From NCBI RefSeq assembly GCF_023806465.1, contig NZ_JAMSLS010000001.1, positions 124,001 to 188,000 on the forward strand: a stretch of DNA of 64,000 nt, given 5' to 3'. Made by a program: the position numbers and the translations under genes. The DNA is from Thermomicrobium sp. CFH 73360 (GTDB lineage Bacteria; Chloroflexota; Chloroflexia; Thermomicrobiales; Thermomicrobiaceae). The notes under the pieces were generated by a model. It had not been told where the DNA came from. It searched no databases and saw only the letters and a list, made by a program, of their open reading frames with translations. Of the stretch, positions 8,873 to 19,494 are shown in pieces. Positions within the stretch are counted from its first letter, which is position 1. Each line of letters opens with the position of its first letter.

Positions 8873-10480
8873 GTGAATCTCACCCTCACCCGACCTGCTC
8901 AGCCGAGCGCGTTCGCTGCGCTCGGATTGAGTCAACCCTTGCTGGAGGCACTGCGCGACGTCGGCTTTGAACAGCCAATGCCGGTTCAAGCGGAAGCAAT
9001 TCCTGTCCTACTTGCAGGGCGAGACGTGATCGTACAGGCCCATACCGGTACCGGCAAGACGGCAGCTTTTGGCTTACCCATCTTGCAGCGCCTTGAACCG
9101 AATGGTCCTGGTCCACAGGCACTGGTCCTCACTCCAACCCGTGAACTCGCGATGCAAGTTGCGGAGGCTATCCATCGTTTCGGCCGGTATCTCGATGTCC
9201 GAGTCCTTGCCCTCTACGGTGGTCAACCGATCGAACGTCAGCTTCGGGCTCTTCGCCATCCTGTTGACGTCGTCGTCGGCACTCCGGGGCGCGTCATGGA
9301 CCATATCCGGCGGGAGACGCTTCACCTGGAACAAGTGCGGATTGTTGTCCTCGATGAGGCCGACGAGATGCTCGATATGGGATTCATTGAGGACGTTGAA
9401 TGGATTCTCGAACGTGTGCCGAGCGAACGCCAGACTGCGCTGTTTTCCGCGACGATCCCGCCACGAATCCGGCACTTGACTCGGCGCTTTCTTCGTCATC
9501 CGGTGACCATCGCAGTTCATCCCGAGCGCGTGACGGTACCGCAAATCCAACAGTTTGTTTATGAGGTTACCGCGCACGCGAAGGTCGATGCACTCGCGCG
9601 CATTCTCGACTTCGAAGCACCAACCTCTGCCATCGTCTTTGTCCGAACCAAGAGCGGTGCGGACGAACTGGCTCACCGGCTACAGTCACTCGGTTATGCT
9701 GCCGAAGCGATTCACGGCGACCTCAGTCAGGCGATGCGCGATCGGGCCATGCAACGGTTCCGCTCAGGACAGGTCGATCTGCTTATCGCCACCGACGTCG
9801 CTGCGCGTGGCCTCGATATCCCAAGCGTGAGCCACGTAATCAACTTTGATATCCCCGGGGATCCGGACGCATATGTCCATCGCATCGGCCGCACTGCTCG
9901 TGCAGGAGCACCCGGAACCGCAATCACGCTCGTCGAGCCACGAGAGCGCTGGTTGCTCCGTACCATCGAACGCGCCATCGGGAAACGTCTCGTGGTACGT
10001 CGCATTCCGACCCGTGAAGAAATTGTGCGACGCCAGCGTGAGTTGCTCGGCGCCTCCCTGGTCGAACTCATCGAGCAGCGCGATCTCACGGCAGGACGCC
10101 TCCTCGTTGATCAACTGCTGCTATACCACGACGCGAGTGATATCGCCGCTGCAGCGATCACTCTGCTCCTGGAAGAACGTGCCATCGACCCTGAGCGGCT
10201 TCGTGAACTCTGGGGTGGTGATCGGCCGGAGAAGGGGATGGTTCGGCTCCGCCTGGAACTGGGTCGGCGAGACGGCGTGCGTCCCAGCGACATCGTTGGC
10301 GCAATCGCCAACGAGGCGAGATTGCCGGGGCGGGAGATCGGGCAAATCGAAATCTCGGACCGGTTTACACTCGTTGAAGTTCCGGTCGCAGCGGCAGAAC
10401 GCGTCATCGCCGCTCTAGCTGGCACTCGCTTGCGTGGTCGCACGATCACCGTTCGCAGGGTCGATGCCATCGAACAGTGA
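8873..10480 (+). CDS. deaD: DEAD-box ATP-dependent RNA helicase, DeaD/CsdA type
   Basis: The protein has 535 residues from a GTG at 8873 with GAGGAG upstream. The helicase motifs are in order: Q-motif region PMPVQAEAIP, Walker A AHTGTGKT, PTRELAMQV, TPGRVMD, DEAD, SAT, IVFVRTK, ARGLDIPSVSHVINFD, HRIGRTARAG. The C-terminal ~80 residues (VRLRLELGRRDGVRPSDIVGAI to GRTITVRRVD) look like the DbpA/CsdA RNA-binding domain. Such helicases unwind structured RNA in ribosome assembly and mRNA decay, often in the cold. The strong leader hairpin upstream suggests RNA-level control. Confidence 0.95.
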   Translation: MNLTLTRPAQPSAFAALGLSQPLLEALRDVGFEQPMPVQAEAIPVLLAGRDVIVQAHTGTGKTAAFGLPILQRLEPNGPGPQALVLTPTRELAMQVAEAIHRFGRYLDVRVLALYGGQPIERQLRALRHPVDVVVGTPGRVMDHIRRETLHLEQVRIVVLDEADEMLDMGFIEDVEWILERVPSERQTALFSATIPPRIRHLTRRFLRHPVTIAVHPERVTVPQIQQFVYEVTAHAKVDALARILDFEAPTSAIVFVRTKSGADELAHRLQSLGYAAEAIHGDLSQAMRDRAMQRFRSGQVDLLIATDVAARGLDIPSVSHVINFDIPGDPDAYVHRIGRTARAGAPGTAITLVEPRERWLLRTIERAIGKRLVVRRIPTREEIVRRQRELLGASLVELIEQRDLTAGRLLVDQLLLYHDASDIAAAAITLLLEERAIDPERLRELWGGDRPEKGMVRLRLELGRRDGVRPSDIVGAIANEARLPGREIGQIEISDRFTLVEVPVAAAERVIAALAGTRLRGRTITVRRVDAIEQ

Positions 10481-10714
10481 CCGGACTTGCCCGGTTCGGT
10501 GCGTATCTGGCAGACTTTGTGTGAGAGTCGACGCCCCACGGGCGGTCGTACCGGAGTATTGAACCGGTCGGCTGTCGTGCACACGAACGGCGCGGAGCCC
10601 CGACGCAATCTCAGACACCAAGATGCGAGTTCCTCGACACACGGGACGCCGTGCCGGTTATTGCCGTGCTGTGGGCGGTCGATTACCTCGACCTGATGAG
10701 GGGAAGGTGAGAAT

Positions 10715-11461
10715 ATGGCAGGGCACTCCAAGTGGGCCCAAATCAAGCGGCAGAAGCAAGCAGCCGATTTCCGCAGGGGTCAAATCTTTAGTAAGCTGGC
10801 CCGCGAGATCCATGTCGCCGTCCGTGAGGGTGGTCCAAATCCGGAGACGAATGTGCGCCTTCGCATGGCGATTGAACGCGCCAAGCGCGAGGGGATGCCA
10901 AAGGAGACGATCGAGAACGCGATCGCCAAGGCGAGTGGTGCTGCTAGTGGCGCACAGGAATATGAGACCATCGTCTATGAGGGCTACGGTCCTGGTGGTA
11001 TCGCCATAATGGCGATCGCACTGACTGACAATCGGAATCGGACCGCATCCCTCGTCCGACATACATTCACGAAGTACGGCGGCTCACTCGGTGAGACCGG
11101 TTCGGTGGCTTGGCAGTTCGAAACGCTTGGTCAGATCGTTGTTGCGACCAATGGCCACGACGCCGAAGAGATCGCGCTCGCTGCGATCGACGCTGGTGCG
11201 CGTGACTTTGAGGTCGAGGACGATACAGTGATTATCACTACGGAGCCCGACCAGTTGAGCAACGTTGCCGAAAAGCTTCAGCAGGCGGGCTATCAGATCC
11301 GACAGGCCGATATCCAGCGTGTCCCGACGGCGACGGTCGAGCTGGAAGGCAGCCAAGCACAGAGTGCCTTGAAGCTACTGGAGGCACTGGAAGACCTCGA
11401 CGACGTGCAAGAGGTCTACACGAACGCGAGCTTCCCGGCTGAGGTCCGCGGGGCAGTCTGA
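10715..11461 (+). CDS. yebC: YebC/PmpR family protein
   Basis: The protein has 248 residues and the hallmark N-terminus MAGHSKWAQIKRQKQAADFRRGQIFSKLAREI, then NVRLRMAIERAKREGMPKETIENAI and YEGYGPGGIAIMAIALTDNRNRT. Family members act as DNA-binding regulators or as translation factors that relieve ribosome stalling; the sequence cannot say which. ATG with GGGGAAGGTGAG upstream. It lies 234 bases after the helicase and is followed by a good intrinsic terminator. Confidence 0.95.
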   Translation: MAGHSKWAQIKRQKQAADFRRGQIFSKLAREIHVAVREGGPNPETNVRLRMAIERAKREGMPKETIENAIAKASGAASGAQEYETIVYEGYGPGGIAIMAIALTDNRNRTASLVRHTFTKYGGSLGETGSVAWQFETLGQIVVATNGHDAEEIALAAIDAGARDFEVEDDTVIITTEPDQLSNVAEKLQQAGYQIRQADIQRVPTATVELEGSQAQSALKLLEALEDLDDVQEVYTNASFPAEVRGAV

Positions 11462-11483
11462 CCGATCGTCTGGACTGCACAAG

Positions 11484-11514
11484 ACCCGGTGGCATCCTTG
11501 TCACCGGACTTTTC
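11484..11514 (+). terminator. Intrinsic terminator after yebC
   Basis: CCGGTG (11486-11491) pairs perfectly with CACCGG (11502-11507) across a ten-base loop. The 3' arm is followed by ACTTTTC. It lies 25 bases after the yebC stop. Confidence 0.65.
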
Positions 11515-11905
11515 GTTCTGGGGCCTGTCTCTGCGGAGAAGCTGCGCCGACTTGTAATGCTCCAAGGGAAGCACAGCGCCGGGTATCGCTGTCCTTGGCT
11601 GTGGTCTCCCGAGCGTGCCCCGTTTTCAGACGGCGGCACTTGTTTTCATTGACGTACCGCCAGGAAGAAGACCCGTCCCAGCTCCTCACCAAGTAGGCGC
11701 CTCCTACTCTGAACTGATGCCCACGGAGGGCCTGTCCGATATCTCTAGAGCACAGCGGTACGTCTGTCGATCTGCATCTCCTTGTGTTCTACTGAGTAGA
11801 TCGGGATCCTTCCGACGACTTGTCAACGCAGTTCTCCCAACCGTCCTCTCTCCGCAACATCATAAGGCATGCACCTATAGTTCTGCATGTACAGGGGGTG
11901 ATACG
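11515..11905. other. Intergenic region, about 0.4 kb
   Basis: This lies between the yebC terminator and the DUF421 gene. I see no gene, RNA or recognised riboswitch. Confidence 0.5.
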
Positions 11906-12370
11906 ATGCTCGTACTTCAAACCCCAGCGTGGGAACTCGTGGTTAGAGGATTCGTTATGTACTTAATCTTCATCATCCTATTACGTCTTTTTGGCAAAAG
12001 ACAACTTGGCCAGCTGACAATCTTTGACCTCGTTCTTATCCTCCTGAGTGCGAACGCAGTGCAACCCGCAATGACTGGTGTTGACACCTCCTTGACCGGC
12101 GGACTCCTCCTCGCCACGACCTTCTTTGTCGCAGACCGAAGTGTGAGCTGGCTTGCGCTGCGTGTTGCAGCGATTCAGCGACTGCTTGAGCCTCCGCCGA
12201 CAGTTCTTGCACGTGACGGACGCTGGGATCGGCGTGCACTCCGTCGTGAGATGATCAGTCTGGAAGAAGCACAAGCAGCTCTTCGGCGAGCAGGTCTACA
12301 AGAGGTACAGGAAGCTCGCCTTGTCGTCTTAGAATCGGACGGGACAATCTCCGTTGTGCCGAAACGCTGA
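11906..12370 (+). CDS. DUF421 (YetF-like) membrane protein
   Basis: The protein has 154 residues. The N-terminal half has hydrophobic segments with the DUF421 hallmark LRLFGKRQLGQLTIFDLVLILLSANAVQPAM. The soluble C-terminal part contains LARDGRWDRRALRREMISLEEAQAALRRAGL and ends ESDGTISVVPK. The function of the family is unknown. The start is the ATG at 11906, preceded by AGGGGGTG; the frame is open upstream but unlike coding sequence. It is shorter than many YetF proteins (~200 or more residues) but the domain looks whole. Confidence 0.85.
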   Translation: MLVLQTPAWELVVRGFVMYLIFIILLRLFGKRQLGQLTIFDLVLILLSANAVQPAMTGVDTSLTGGLLLATTFFVADRSVSWLALRVAAIQRLLEPPPTVLARDGRWDRRALRREMISLEEAQAALRRAGLQEVQEARLVVLESDGTISVVPKR

Positions 12371-12690
12371 AAGGCTTGTAGAGCAGCAGACGTGTCGCAA
12401 TAATACCGAGAACATGAACGATAGAATTTTTCCAGCACTGACAGCCGCCGCTGTTTCACCCTCTCCTTGAGTCTTATTCCGGACACGCTGCTAAAGAGCT
12501 CCAGTGACGGTGGCGAGGGATCGGTAGGCCCACCATCACACTATCGCTTGGCGTCTGCAACGGTCGAGATGTTCAGAGCCGGTCATTTCGAGTCGGATAC
12601 CGAACGGATCAATGAACCTGTTTCACAGCGCATCAGCAAGCCGCTCGAACCGTCTCACGGACTGCACAACCGCGGGCCCTTTCCTTAGAG
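12371..12690. other. Intergenic region, about 0.3 kb
   Basis: This lies between the ends of two convergent units. Apart from the hairpin at 12695-12723 I see nothing recognisable. Confidence 0.5.
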
Positions 12691-12694
12691 GAAC

Positions 12695-12723
12695 GGGGAC
12701 CGCCCAACGCCCGAGCGGTCCCC
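12695..12723 (-). terminator. Hairpin at the end of the sugar ABC operon
   Basis: GGGGACCGC (12695-12703) and GCGGTCCCC (12715-12723) form a perfect nine-base-pair stem with an 11-base loop, 22 bases past the stop of the ATPase gene on the minus strand. The T-rich tail is weak (GTTCCTCT on the minus strand). Confidence 0.55.
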
Positions 12724-12745
12724 ACCGTGAGCGAGCGGCACAAGA

Positions 12746-13840
<1,095 letters not shown>

Positions 13841-13934
13841 GCGCACCCTCCGTCGTGCACATCTCGCGTTTCCGTCACTGAAGATCGCCCCGGCACTAGT
13901 ATACGGAAGTTCCGCTTCCTGGGTAGTGACCAGC

Positions 13935-14780
13935 CTAGCCTTTGACGGCTCCCGCAGTGAGGCCGGAGACATATTGATCAACAAAGAACATGTACGCGAT
14001 CGCCACAGGCACTGAACCAAGCATCGCCGCTGCCATGAGCGGCCCCCACTGGAAGACGTCGGCTCGGATCAGATCGCTCACTGTCCCAACGGGGATCGTC
14101 TTCATTTCACCGGAACCCATGAAGACGAGCGCATACAGGAACTCGTTCCACGAAAGCGTGAAGGAGAAGATTCCGGCCGAAAGCACGCCGGGGAGGGCCA
14201 GGGGCAAGATGATCCGCCACATGGCTTGGAACCGGCTCGCTCCGTCGATCATCGCGCATTCTTCCAGCTCGCGCGGAATAGTCCGAAAGTAGCCCATCAG
14301 GAGCCAGGACGCGAACGGGATCAAGAACGTCGGATACGTTAAGATCAGCGCCCAATAGGAGTTATAGAGCCCAAAGCGAGCGACTACCTGGCTGAGCGGA
14401 ATGAACAGCAGGGTCGGCGGAATGAGATACGCCAGGAAGATTGCCGTACCCGCCAAGTTCCCGCCCCGGAAACGAAATCGTCCTAACGCGTATCCCATTA
14501 GGATACTGCTCGTCAATGACAGAAACGTGGCCCCAAAAGTGACCACCGCCGTATTGAGTGCCCAGCGCGGAAAATCGGTGTTGGTCAGCAGATATCGGTA
14601 ATGCTCCAACGTAAACTGAGTGAGATATAATGGATTGATTTTCATGTTAAGGAGCAGACTATTCGGCTTCAGCGAGATGATAAGCATCCAATAGAACGGA
14701 AACAGCAGAAATACAGTAAAGAATGCTAATGGCAGGTAAAGGAGGAAGAGCCGACTGCTCAACCGATTGCTGCCGACCAC
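13935..14780 (-). CDS. Carbohydrate ABC transporter permease, MalG type
   Basis: The protein has 281 residues with about six membrane segments (opening LFLLYLPLAFFTVFLLFPFYW). The permease EAA loop reads EECAMIDGASRFQAMWRIILPLALPG near residue 190 and contacts the ATPase. GTG start with GGAGG upstream, immediately after the TGA of the MalF-type permease. The substrate is not evident; no sugar hydrolase lies nearby. Confidence 0.93.
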   Translation of the reverse strand: MVGSNRLSSRLFLLYLPLAFFTVFLLFPFYWMLIISLKPNSLLLNMKINPLYLTQFTLEHYRYLLTNTDFPRWALNTAVVTFGATFLSLTSSILMGYALGRFRFRGGNLAGTAIFLAYLIPPTLLFIPLSQVVARFGLYNSYWALILTYPTFLIPFASWLLMGYFRTIPRELEECAMIDGASRFQAMWRIILPLALPGVLSAGIFSFTLSWNEFLYALVFMGSGEMKTIPVGTVSDLIRADVFQWGPLMAAAMLGSVPVAIAYMFFVDQYVSGLTAGAVKG

Positions 14781-14781
14781 C

Positions 14782-15726
14782 TCATGCCTCCTGGGAACGC
14801 ACGTAGCGCAACAAGATTGCCGAGAGAACCGCTAGGACGGGGAACATGTACAGAGAGATCGCCGCACCGATCCCGAGCTTTCCAGCTCCGCCAATCCCGA
14901 TCTGCCAAGCATAGGTACCGAAGATGTGCGTGGAGTTTGCCGGTCCACCCTTCGTCAACACGTAGACCAGCTGGAAGTCCGCGAAGGTCCAAATGATTGA
15001 GAAGAGCGTGGTGATGACGAGAATTCCCTTAATCACTGGCAGCGTCACCGCAAGGAACCGCTGCACGCGGTTGGCACCCTCAATTGCCGCAGCCTCGTGG
15101 AGTTCCTGTGGGACCGCTTGCAAGCCTGCCAAGATCGCGACTGCGAAGAACGGGGTTCCTCGCCAGATATTGGCGATACAGAGCGAAATGATGGCATTCG
15201 TGCGCGTGCCAAGGAAGGCGATGTTCGACTCAATGAGCCCCCAGTTTTTCAACAACCAGGAGAACGGGCTCAGGACCGCATCGTAGAGCATGAGCCACGC
15301 CAGACTCGAAAGTGCCGTCGGTACGATCCAGGGAAGCAACAATGCCGCCCGCAAGACGTTCCTCATTGGGAAAGCTTGATTGAGTAAAAGCGCAAGGAGC
15401 AAGCCCAGCACGAGCTTAAACGGCACCGTCACAAATCCATAGATAAAGGTGTTCATGACCGTCAGGTGGAAAGTCCGATCTCGCAGCAGTTCCGCATAAT
15501 TCCGAAAGCCAACAAACTCGCCGCTTGGGAGCCCAACCGTCCGGTCGGTGAGGGAAATCCAAATACCCAAGAAAAACGGATAACTCATGAACAACAAAAG
15601 AATCAACCAACCGGGTGACATGAAAAGGTAGGCGAGGACCGGCTCGCTGTCGAGCCAATGCCGCACTCGCTCGCGTAGGCGAAGCGGCACTGCCTGGGTG
15701 ACCGTACCGGCCGGAGCAGTCGTCAT
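14782..15726 (-). CDS. Carbohydrate ABC transporter permease, MalF/UgpA type
   Basis: The protein has 314 residues with six predicted membrane helices, starting AYLFMSPGWLILLLFMSYPFFLGIW. The EAA motif reads LHEAAAIEGANRVQRFLAVTLPVIKG near residue 220. It is the partner of the MalG-type permease, which begins one base after this gene ends. It follows the solute-binding lipoprotein by 80 bases. Confidence 0.93.
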   Translation of the reverse strand: MTTAPAGTVTQAVPLRLRERVRHWLDSEPVLAYLFMSPGWLILLLFMSYPFFLGIWISLTDRTVGLPSGEFVGFRNYAELLRDRTFHLTVMNTFIYGFVTVPFKLVLGLLLALLLNQAFPMRNVLRAALLLPWIVPTALSSLAWLMLYDAVLSPFSWLLKNWGLIESNIAFLGTRTNAIISLCIANIWRGTPFFAVAILAGLQAVPQELHEAAAIEGANRVQRFLAVTLPVIKGILVITTLFSIIWTFADFQLVYVLTKGGPANSTHIFGTYAWQIGIGGAGKLGIGAAISLYMFPVLAVLSAILLRYVRSQEA

Positions 15727-15806
15727 CGTGGCACCTCGACACTTACACGGCTGTTAAGCCCAGAAGGCGGGAGGAGTGGTCCTGTGCCACTCCTCCCGCC
15801 TCGCGC

Positions 15807-17255
15807 TCACGCCCCGTAGATCTTTTGGAGCTCGCTGGCACCCCACTGAATCGCCTCTTCAGCGTTCCCTGACTGAATGGCACGCGCGAAGGTGTCGACC
15901 ACAATGTAGCGGGCGAACGCCTCAGCCGCCTTCTCGTTCCCGAGTCCGGCGTACCCCTTGTTGCGCCCGTACTTGGCTGCCTCGACGTACGGCACGAGCT
16001 TCGGATCCGACTTGTAATACGGGTCATTCAAATAGTATGCCGTTGGCGCCACCTGATATCCCTGCTGAATCTCCAACCACTTCCGAAACTGTTCTGGGGC
16101 CGTCCACCATTCAAGGAACGCCTTCGCACCGGCAATATTCTTTGAATACTTCAGGATACCCACCGACCAGCTTCCCAGGTTGTTGAAGCGTCCAGCTGGC
16201 CCCTTTGGATAGATGTGGTGGACGATATCTTCGGCGATGTCCGGAGCCTGCTTCTTTGCCGCGATGTAAATGCTGCTCCCGTTAAAGGTCCACCCAATCT
16301 GTCCGGCTAGGAACGCACGATTGTTCGTCGCATCGTCCCAAGACAGTCCAGTCTCGTCGAACGCCTGCTTCCAGTAACTCAGGAAGAGCTTCATCCCTTC
16401 CACGAACTGCGGCTTATTGAAGGCGACGGTCTTGCCATCGGCCTCGACTTCCATCGCCCCGTGCGCCCACATGAAGGCATAGCAGAACGATGGCGGGTCA
16501 CCGGTCGAGTGCCCGAATGCCTGGCCGAGTGGCATTCCGTTCTTCTTCATCTCCACGCCAATCTTGAAAAGATCTTCCCATGTATCCGGGGGATTATTCG
16601 GATCCGGCCACCCAGCCTGCTGCAGCGCACTCTTCCGGAAGACCTGTGCACTGGTCGGCGCACCAATGGGAATGCTCAGCCACTGGTCACCCACGAGAAC
16701 CGTCTTCTTTACCCAGTCGAAGTAGTCTCCCTCTCCCTTCATCCGCTGCTCAACGATATCCTGCACGTCGACCAGCGCTTCCTTGTACAAGGAGGGCCAG
16801 GTATCCCACATGCCGACGATGTCCGGCCCAGCCCCGGCCTGCACTGCTGCGCTAATCTTTGGCTGCAAGTCCGGCCAGTTAATGAAGTCGATCGTCGCCT
16901 CGACCCCGGTCTCCTTGCCGAACTCCTGGAGCTGCTGCTTCATCAGATCCTGTGTCTCGGGTACGAAGAACGTCCCAAAGAGGATATTGAGCTTGGTCCC
17001 CTTGAGCACCACCGGCGTCGCCGTCGGCGTGGCTGCCGGTGCCGGTGTCGCCGCTGCTGCCGCTGTCGGTGTTGGCTGCTGCGCCGGAGCAGCAGTCGGC
17101 GTCGGCTGCGGTGCCGGTGTCGGCGTCGCTTGCTGGCCGCAGGCTGCAAGGAGCCCACCGACGATCGGTGTCGCCATGCCGAGCGCGATCCCTCGCACAA
17201 GCGCCCGTCGCGAGAGTTTTCCACCCAGCCACCGACCCTCTGCACTGTTGGTCAT
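15807..17255 (-). CDS. Extracellular solute-binding lipoprotein of the sugar importer
   Basis: The predicted protein has 482 residues. Its signal peptide (LSRRALVRGIALGMATPIVGGLLAACG) has twin arginines and a lipobox ending LAAC, so it is probably a lipoprotein exported by Tat or Sec. A Pro/Thr/Ala-rich linker of about 45 residues follows, then a periplasmic-binding fold (GTKLNILFGTFFVPETQDLMKQ). The ATG at 17253-17255 has GAGGAGG upstream. It is the first gene of the importer operon and divergent from the acyl-CoA synthetase. Its family (SBP type 1) suggests an oligosaccharide or glycerol-phosphate ligand. Confidence 0.93.
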   Translation of the reverse strand: MTNSAEGRWLGGKLSRRALVRGIALGMATPIVGGLLAACGQQATPTPAPQPTPTAAPAQQPTPTAAAAATPAPAATPTATPVVLKGTKLNILFGTFFVPETQDLMKQQLQEFGKETGVEATIDFINWPDLQPKISAAVQAGAGPDIVGMWDTWPSLYKEALVDVQDIVEQRMKGEGDYFDWVKKTVLVGDQWLSIPIGAPTSAQVFRKSALQQAGWPDPNNPPDTWEDLFKIGVEMKKNGMPLGQAFGHSTGDPPSFCYAFMWAHGAMEVEADGKTVAFNKPQFVEGMKLFLSYWKQAFDETGLSWDDATNNRAFLAGQIGWTFNGSSIYIAAKKQAPDIAEDIVHHIYPKGPAGRFNNLGSWSVGILKYSKNIAGAKAFLEWWTAPEQFRKWLEIQQGYQVAPTAYYLNDPYYKSDPKLVPYVEAAKYGRNKGYAGLGNEKAAEAFARYIVVDTFARAIQSGNAEEAIQWGASELQKIYGA

Positions 17256-17462
17256 TGTTCCGACCTCCTCCTCGTACCACGTCCATCTGGCCTCGAGTCC
17301 TGGTGACGGATGCCCTCGTATCCCTCCGCGCCCGAAATACCGGACAATCTTCGGAATAACGTGTACACCCATCTCACCAGAAGCGACTCTGCCGTCAGGC
17401 TACGGTATCGCCGTCCCGTCTGTCAAGAGGGCACCCGACGATCAGAAGACTAGTCACATTGG

Positions 17463-17476
17463 GTAGGAGATCCTAC
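17463..17476. promoter_or_regulatory. Short inverted repeat before the acyl-CoA synthetase
   Basis: GTAGGA and TCCTAC flank a two-base centre, 39 bases before the synthetase start. It is operator-like and lies in the divergent region shared with the sugar importer. No regulator gene is adjacent. Confidence 0.3.
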
Positions 17477-17514
17477 TATGACAATGCCTAATCGATCCGA
17501 TCGGAGGATGATCG

Positions 17515-19494
17515 ATGACACAGCCTGTATGGTCACCGAGCACCTCGGCGTTCGAGCGAAGCCGTCTTCGCCGCTTCCTGGAGCGCACTAGTTGTCAAAC
17601 TCTTGCCGAGCTCCGCGCACGTGCAGCCCAAGACCCAGCATGGTATTGGAAGGCCGCGGTGAGCGATCTCGGTATCGCCTGGCAGCGGCCGCCGAGCACA
17701 GTGCTCGAGCTCTCGCGTGGTTTGCCCTGGGCGTCCTTTTTCCCAGACGCACAGTACAACCACGTCGCCGATCTGCTCGCCCGTTGGGGCACATCCGATC
17801 GCCCCGCCCTCCTTTGGGAGGGAGACGATGGTGCAACAGCTGTCCTCACCTATCGCGATCTCTCATCTCTCGTCCCGCGCGTCGCAGGAGCCTTGGCCGA
17901 ACTCGGCGTCACAGCCGGTGACCGGGTCGGCATCTTTCTGCCGATGCTCCCAGAGACAGCCCTGGTGACGCTCGCACTCGGCTGGCTTGGCGCGATCGCT
18001 GTCCCCATCTTCTCCGGCTTCGGTCCAGAGGCTGTCGCTGCTCGCCTGCAAGACGCTGAGGCCACGCTCTTGGTCACCGCGGACGCATTCTCACGCCGGG
18101 GGCAACTCGTTCGACTCAAGGAGATTGCTGACCGCGCTCTGGCCCACTGTCCTACCGTGCGTCGCGTCCTGGTGGTACGGCGCAGTGGCACCGACATCCC
18201 CTGGACGTCCAACCGTGATCACTGGTGGCACGAACGGCTCGCCGCGGTGAGCGCTCCGCCATCGGCAACACTGACCGATGCGACAAGTCCGTACATGCTC
18301 ATCTACACCTCAGGAACGACCGGCCGTCCGAAGGGAACCGTCCATGTTCAAGCCGGCTTCCCAATCAAGGCGGCACATGACCTCGCGTATTGCTTTGACG
18401 TTCAGACCGACGATCGGGTTCTTTGGCTCACCGATCTCGGCTGGATGATGGGTCCTTGGCTCATCCAAGGCACGCTGCTCCTTGGGGCAACTGCTGTGCT
18501 CTACGAGGGAACCCCCGACTGGCCAACAGCGGACCGCCTCTGGCAACTGGTGGCGCGGCACCGGATCACCGTGCTCGGCCTCACGCCGACGGTCGTGCGC
18601 GCGCTCATGGCCCGCAATGCAGCACCCCAGGAGCGGCACGACCTGAGCAGCCTCCGCGCCTTCGGCTCGACCGGCGAGCCGTGGAACCCAACCCCGTGGT
18701 GGTGGCTGTTCGAAGCCGTTGGTGCCCGACTGCGCCCCATCATCAACTACTCCGGCGGCACCGAGATCGGAGGTGGAATCGTCGGTTGTACAACGATCGA
18801 GCCGCAGGCTCCCTGTGCGTTCACTGGTCCAGTGCCTGGTATGGCTGCCGACGTGGTCGATGAGACCGGTCGATCAGTCCGCGGTCGAGTAGGTGAACTT
18901 GTTGTTCGTCAACCCTGGGTCGGCATGACCGCGGGTTTCTGGCGTGATCCAGACCGGTATTTAGCCACCTACTGGTCGCGCTGGCCGCACCTTTGGGTGC
19001 ACGGCGATTGGGCCCTCGTTGACGATAGCGGCTTCTGGTATATCCTCGGCCGATCCGACGACACACTCAAGATCGCAGGCAAACGAATGGGCCCAGCCGA
19101 GGTGGAATCCGTAGCGGTCGCACATCCGGCCGTCCAAGAGGCCGCTGTAATCGGCATCCCGGACCCTGTCAAGGGTGAGACGCTCGTCGTCTTCTGTATT
19201 CTCCGGCGTGGCTCCGAGCCGAGCGAACAGCTGGCTCAGGAAATACAGGACCTCATCGCGCGCGAACTTGGGAAGCCGCTGCGACCGCAGCGCGTCCATT
19301 TTGTGAGCGATCTCCCTCGCACCCGAAACGCCAAGATCATGCGCCGCGTTGTCCGCGCGGCTTACCTTGGCCTGGATCCTGGCGACCTTTCGGCTCTTGA
19401 GAATCCTGCCGCAGTAGAAGAGCTGCTTGCACTTGGATCAGCCGTGCGTGCCCAGACGAAGACTTCTGAGAGTAACGAAAGGAGTACTCAATGA
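17515..19494 (+). CDS. AMP-forming acyl-CoA (acetyl-CoA-like) synthetase
   Basis: The protein has 659 residues. It activates a carboxylic acid with ATP and CoA. The P-loop-like motif MLIYTSGTTGRPKGTVHVQ lies near residues 261-279. The adenylate-binding region includes YSGGTEIGGG, GDWALVDDSGFWYILGRSDDTLKIAGKRMGPAEVE gives the hinge, and PRTRNAKIMRRVVRAAY holds the catalytic Lys. It is close to the acetyl-CoA synthetase length but the N-terminus differs, so acetate, propionate or another short acid is possible. ATG with GGAGG eight bases upstream. It overlaps the next gene by ATGA. Confidence 0.85.
   Translation: MTQPVWSPSTSAFERSRLRRFLERTSCQTLAELRARAAQDPAWYWKAAVSDLGIAWQRPPSTVLELSRGLPWASFFPDAQYNHVADLLARWGTSDRPALLWEGDDGATAVLTYRDLSSLVPRVAGALAELGVTAGDRVGIFLPMLPETALVTLALGWLGAIAVPIFSGFGPEAVAARLQDAEATLLVTADAFSRRGQLVRLKEIADRALAHCPTVRRVLVVRRSGTDIPWTSNRDHWWHERLAAVSAPPSATLTDATSPYMLIYTSGTTGRPKGTVHVQAGFPIKAAHDLAYCFDVQTDDRVLWLTDLGWMMGPWLIQGTLLLGATAVLYEGTPDWPTADRLWQLVARHRITVLGLTPTVVRALMARNAAPQERHDLSSLRAFGSTGEPWNPTPWWWLFEAVGARLRPIINYSGGTEIGGGIVGCTTIEPQAPCAFTGPVPGMAADVVDETGRSVRGRVGELVVRQPWVGMTAGFWRDPDRYLATYWSRWPHLWVHGDWALVDDSGFWYILGRSDDTLKIAGKRMGPAEVESVAVAHPAVQEAAVIGIPDPVKGETLVVFCILRRGSEPSEQLAQEIQDLIARELGKPLRPQRVHFVSDLPRTRNAKIMRRVVRAAYLGLDPGDLSALENPAAVEELLALGSAVRAQTKTSESNERSTQ

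Noticed and set aside
16990-17150. GC-rich simple repeat at 16990-17150
   Set aside because: It is the Pro/Thr/Ala linker of the sugar-binding lipoprotein, a usual feature of Thermomicrobia-type lipoproteins, not an independent repeat element.
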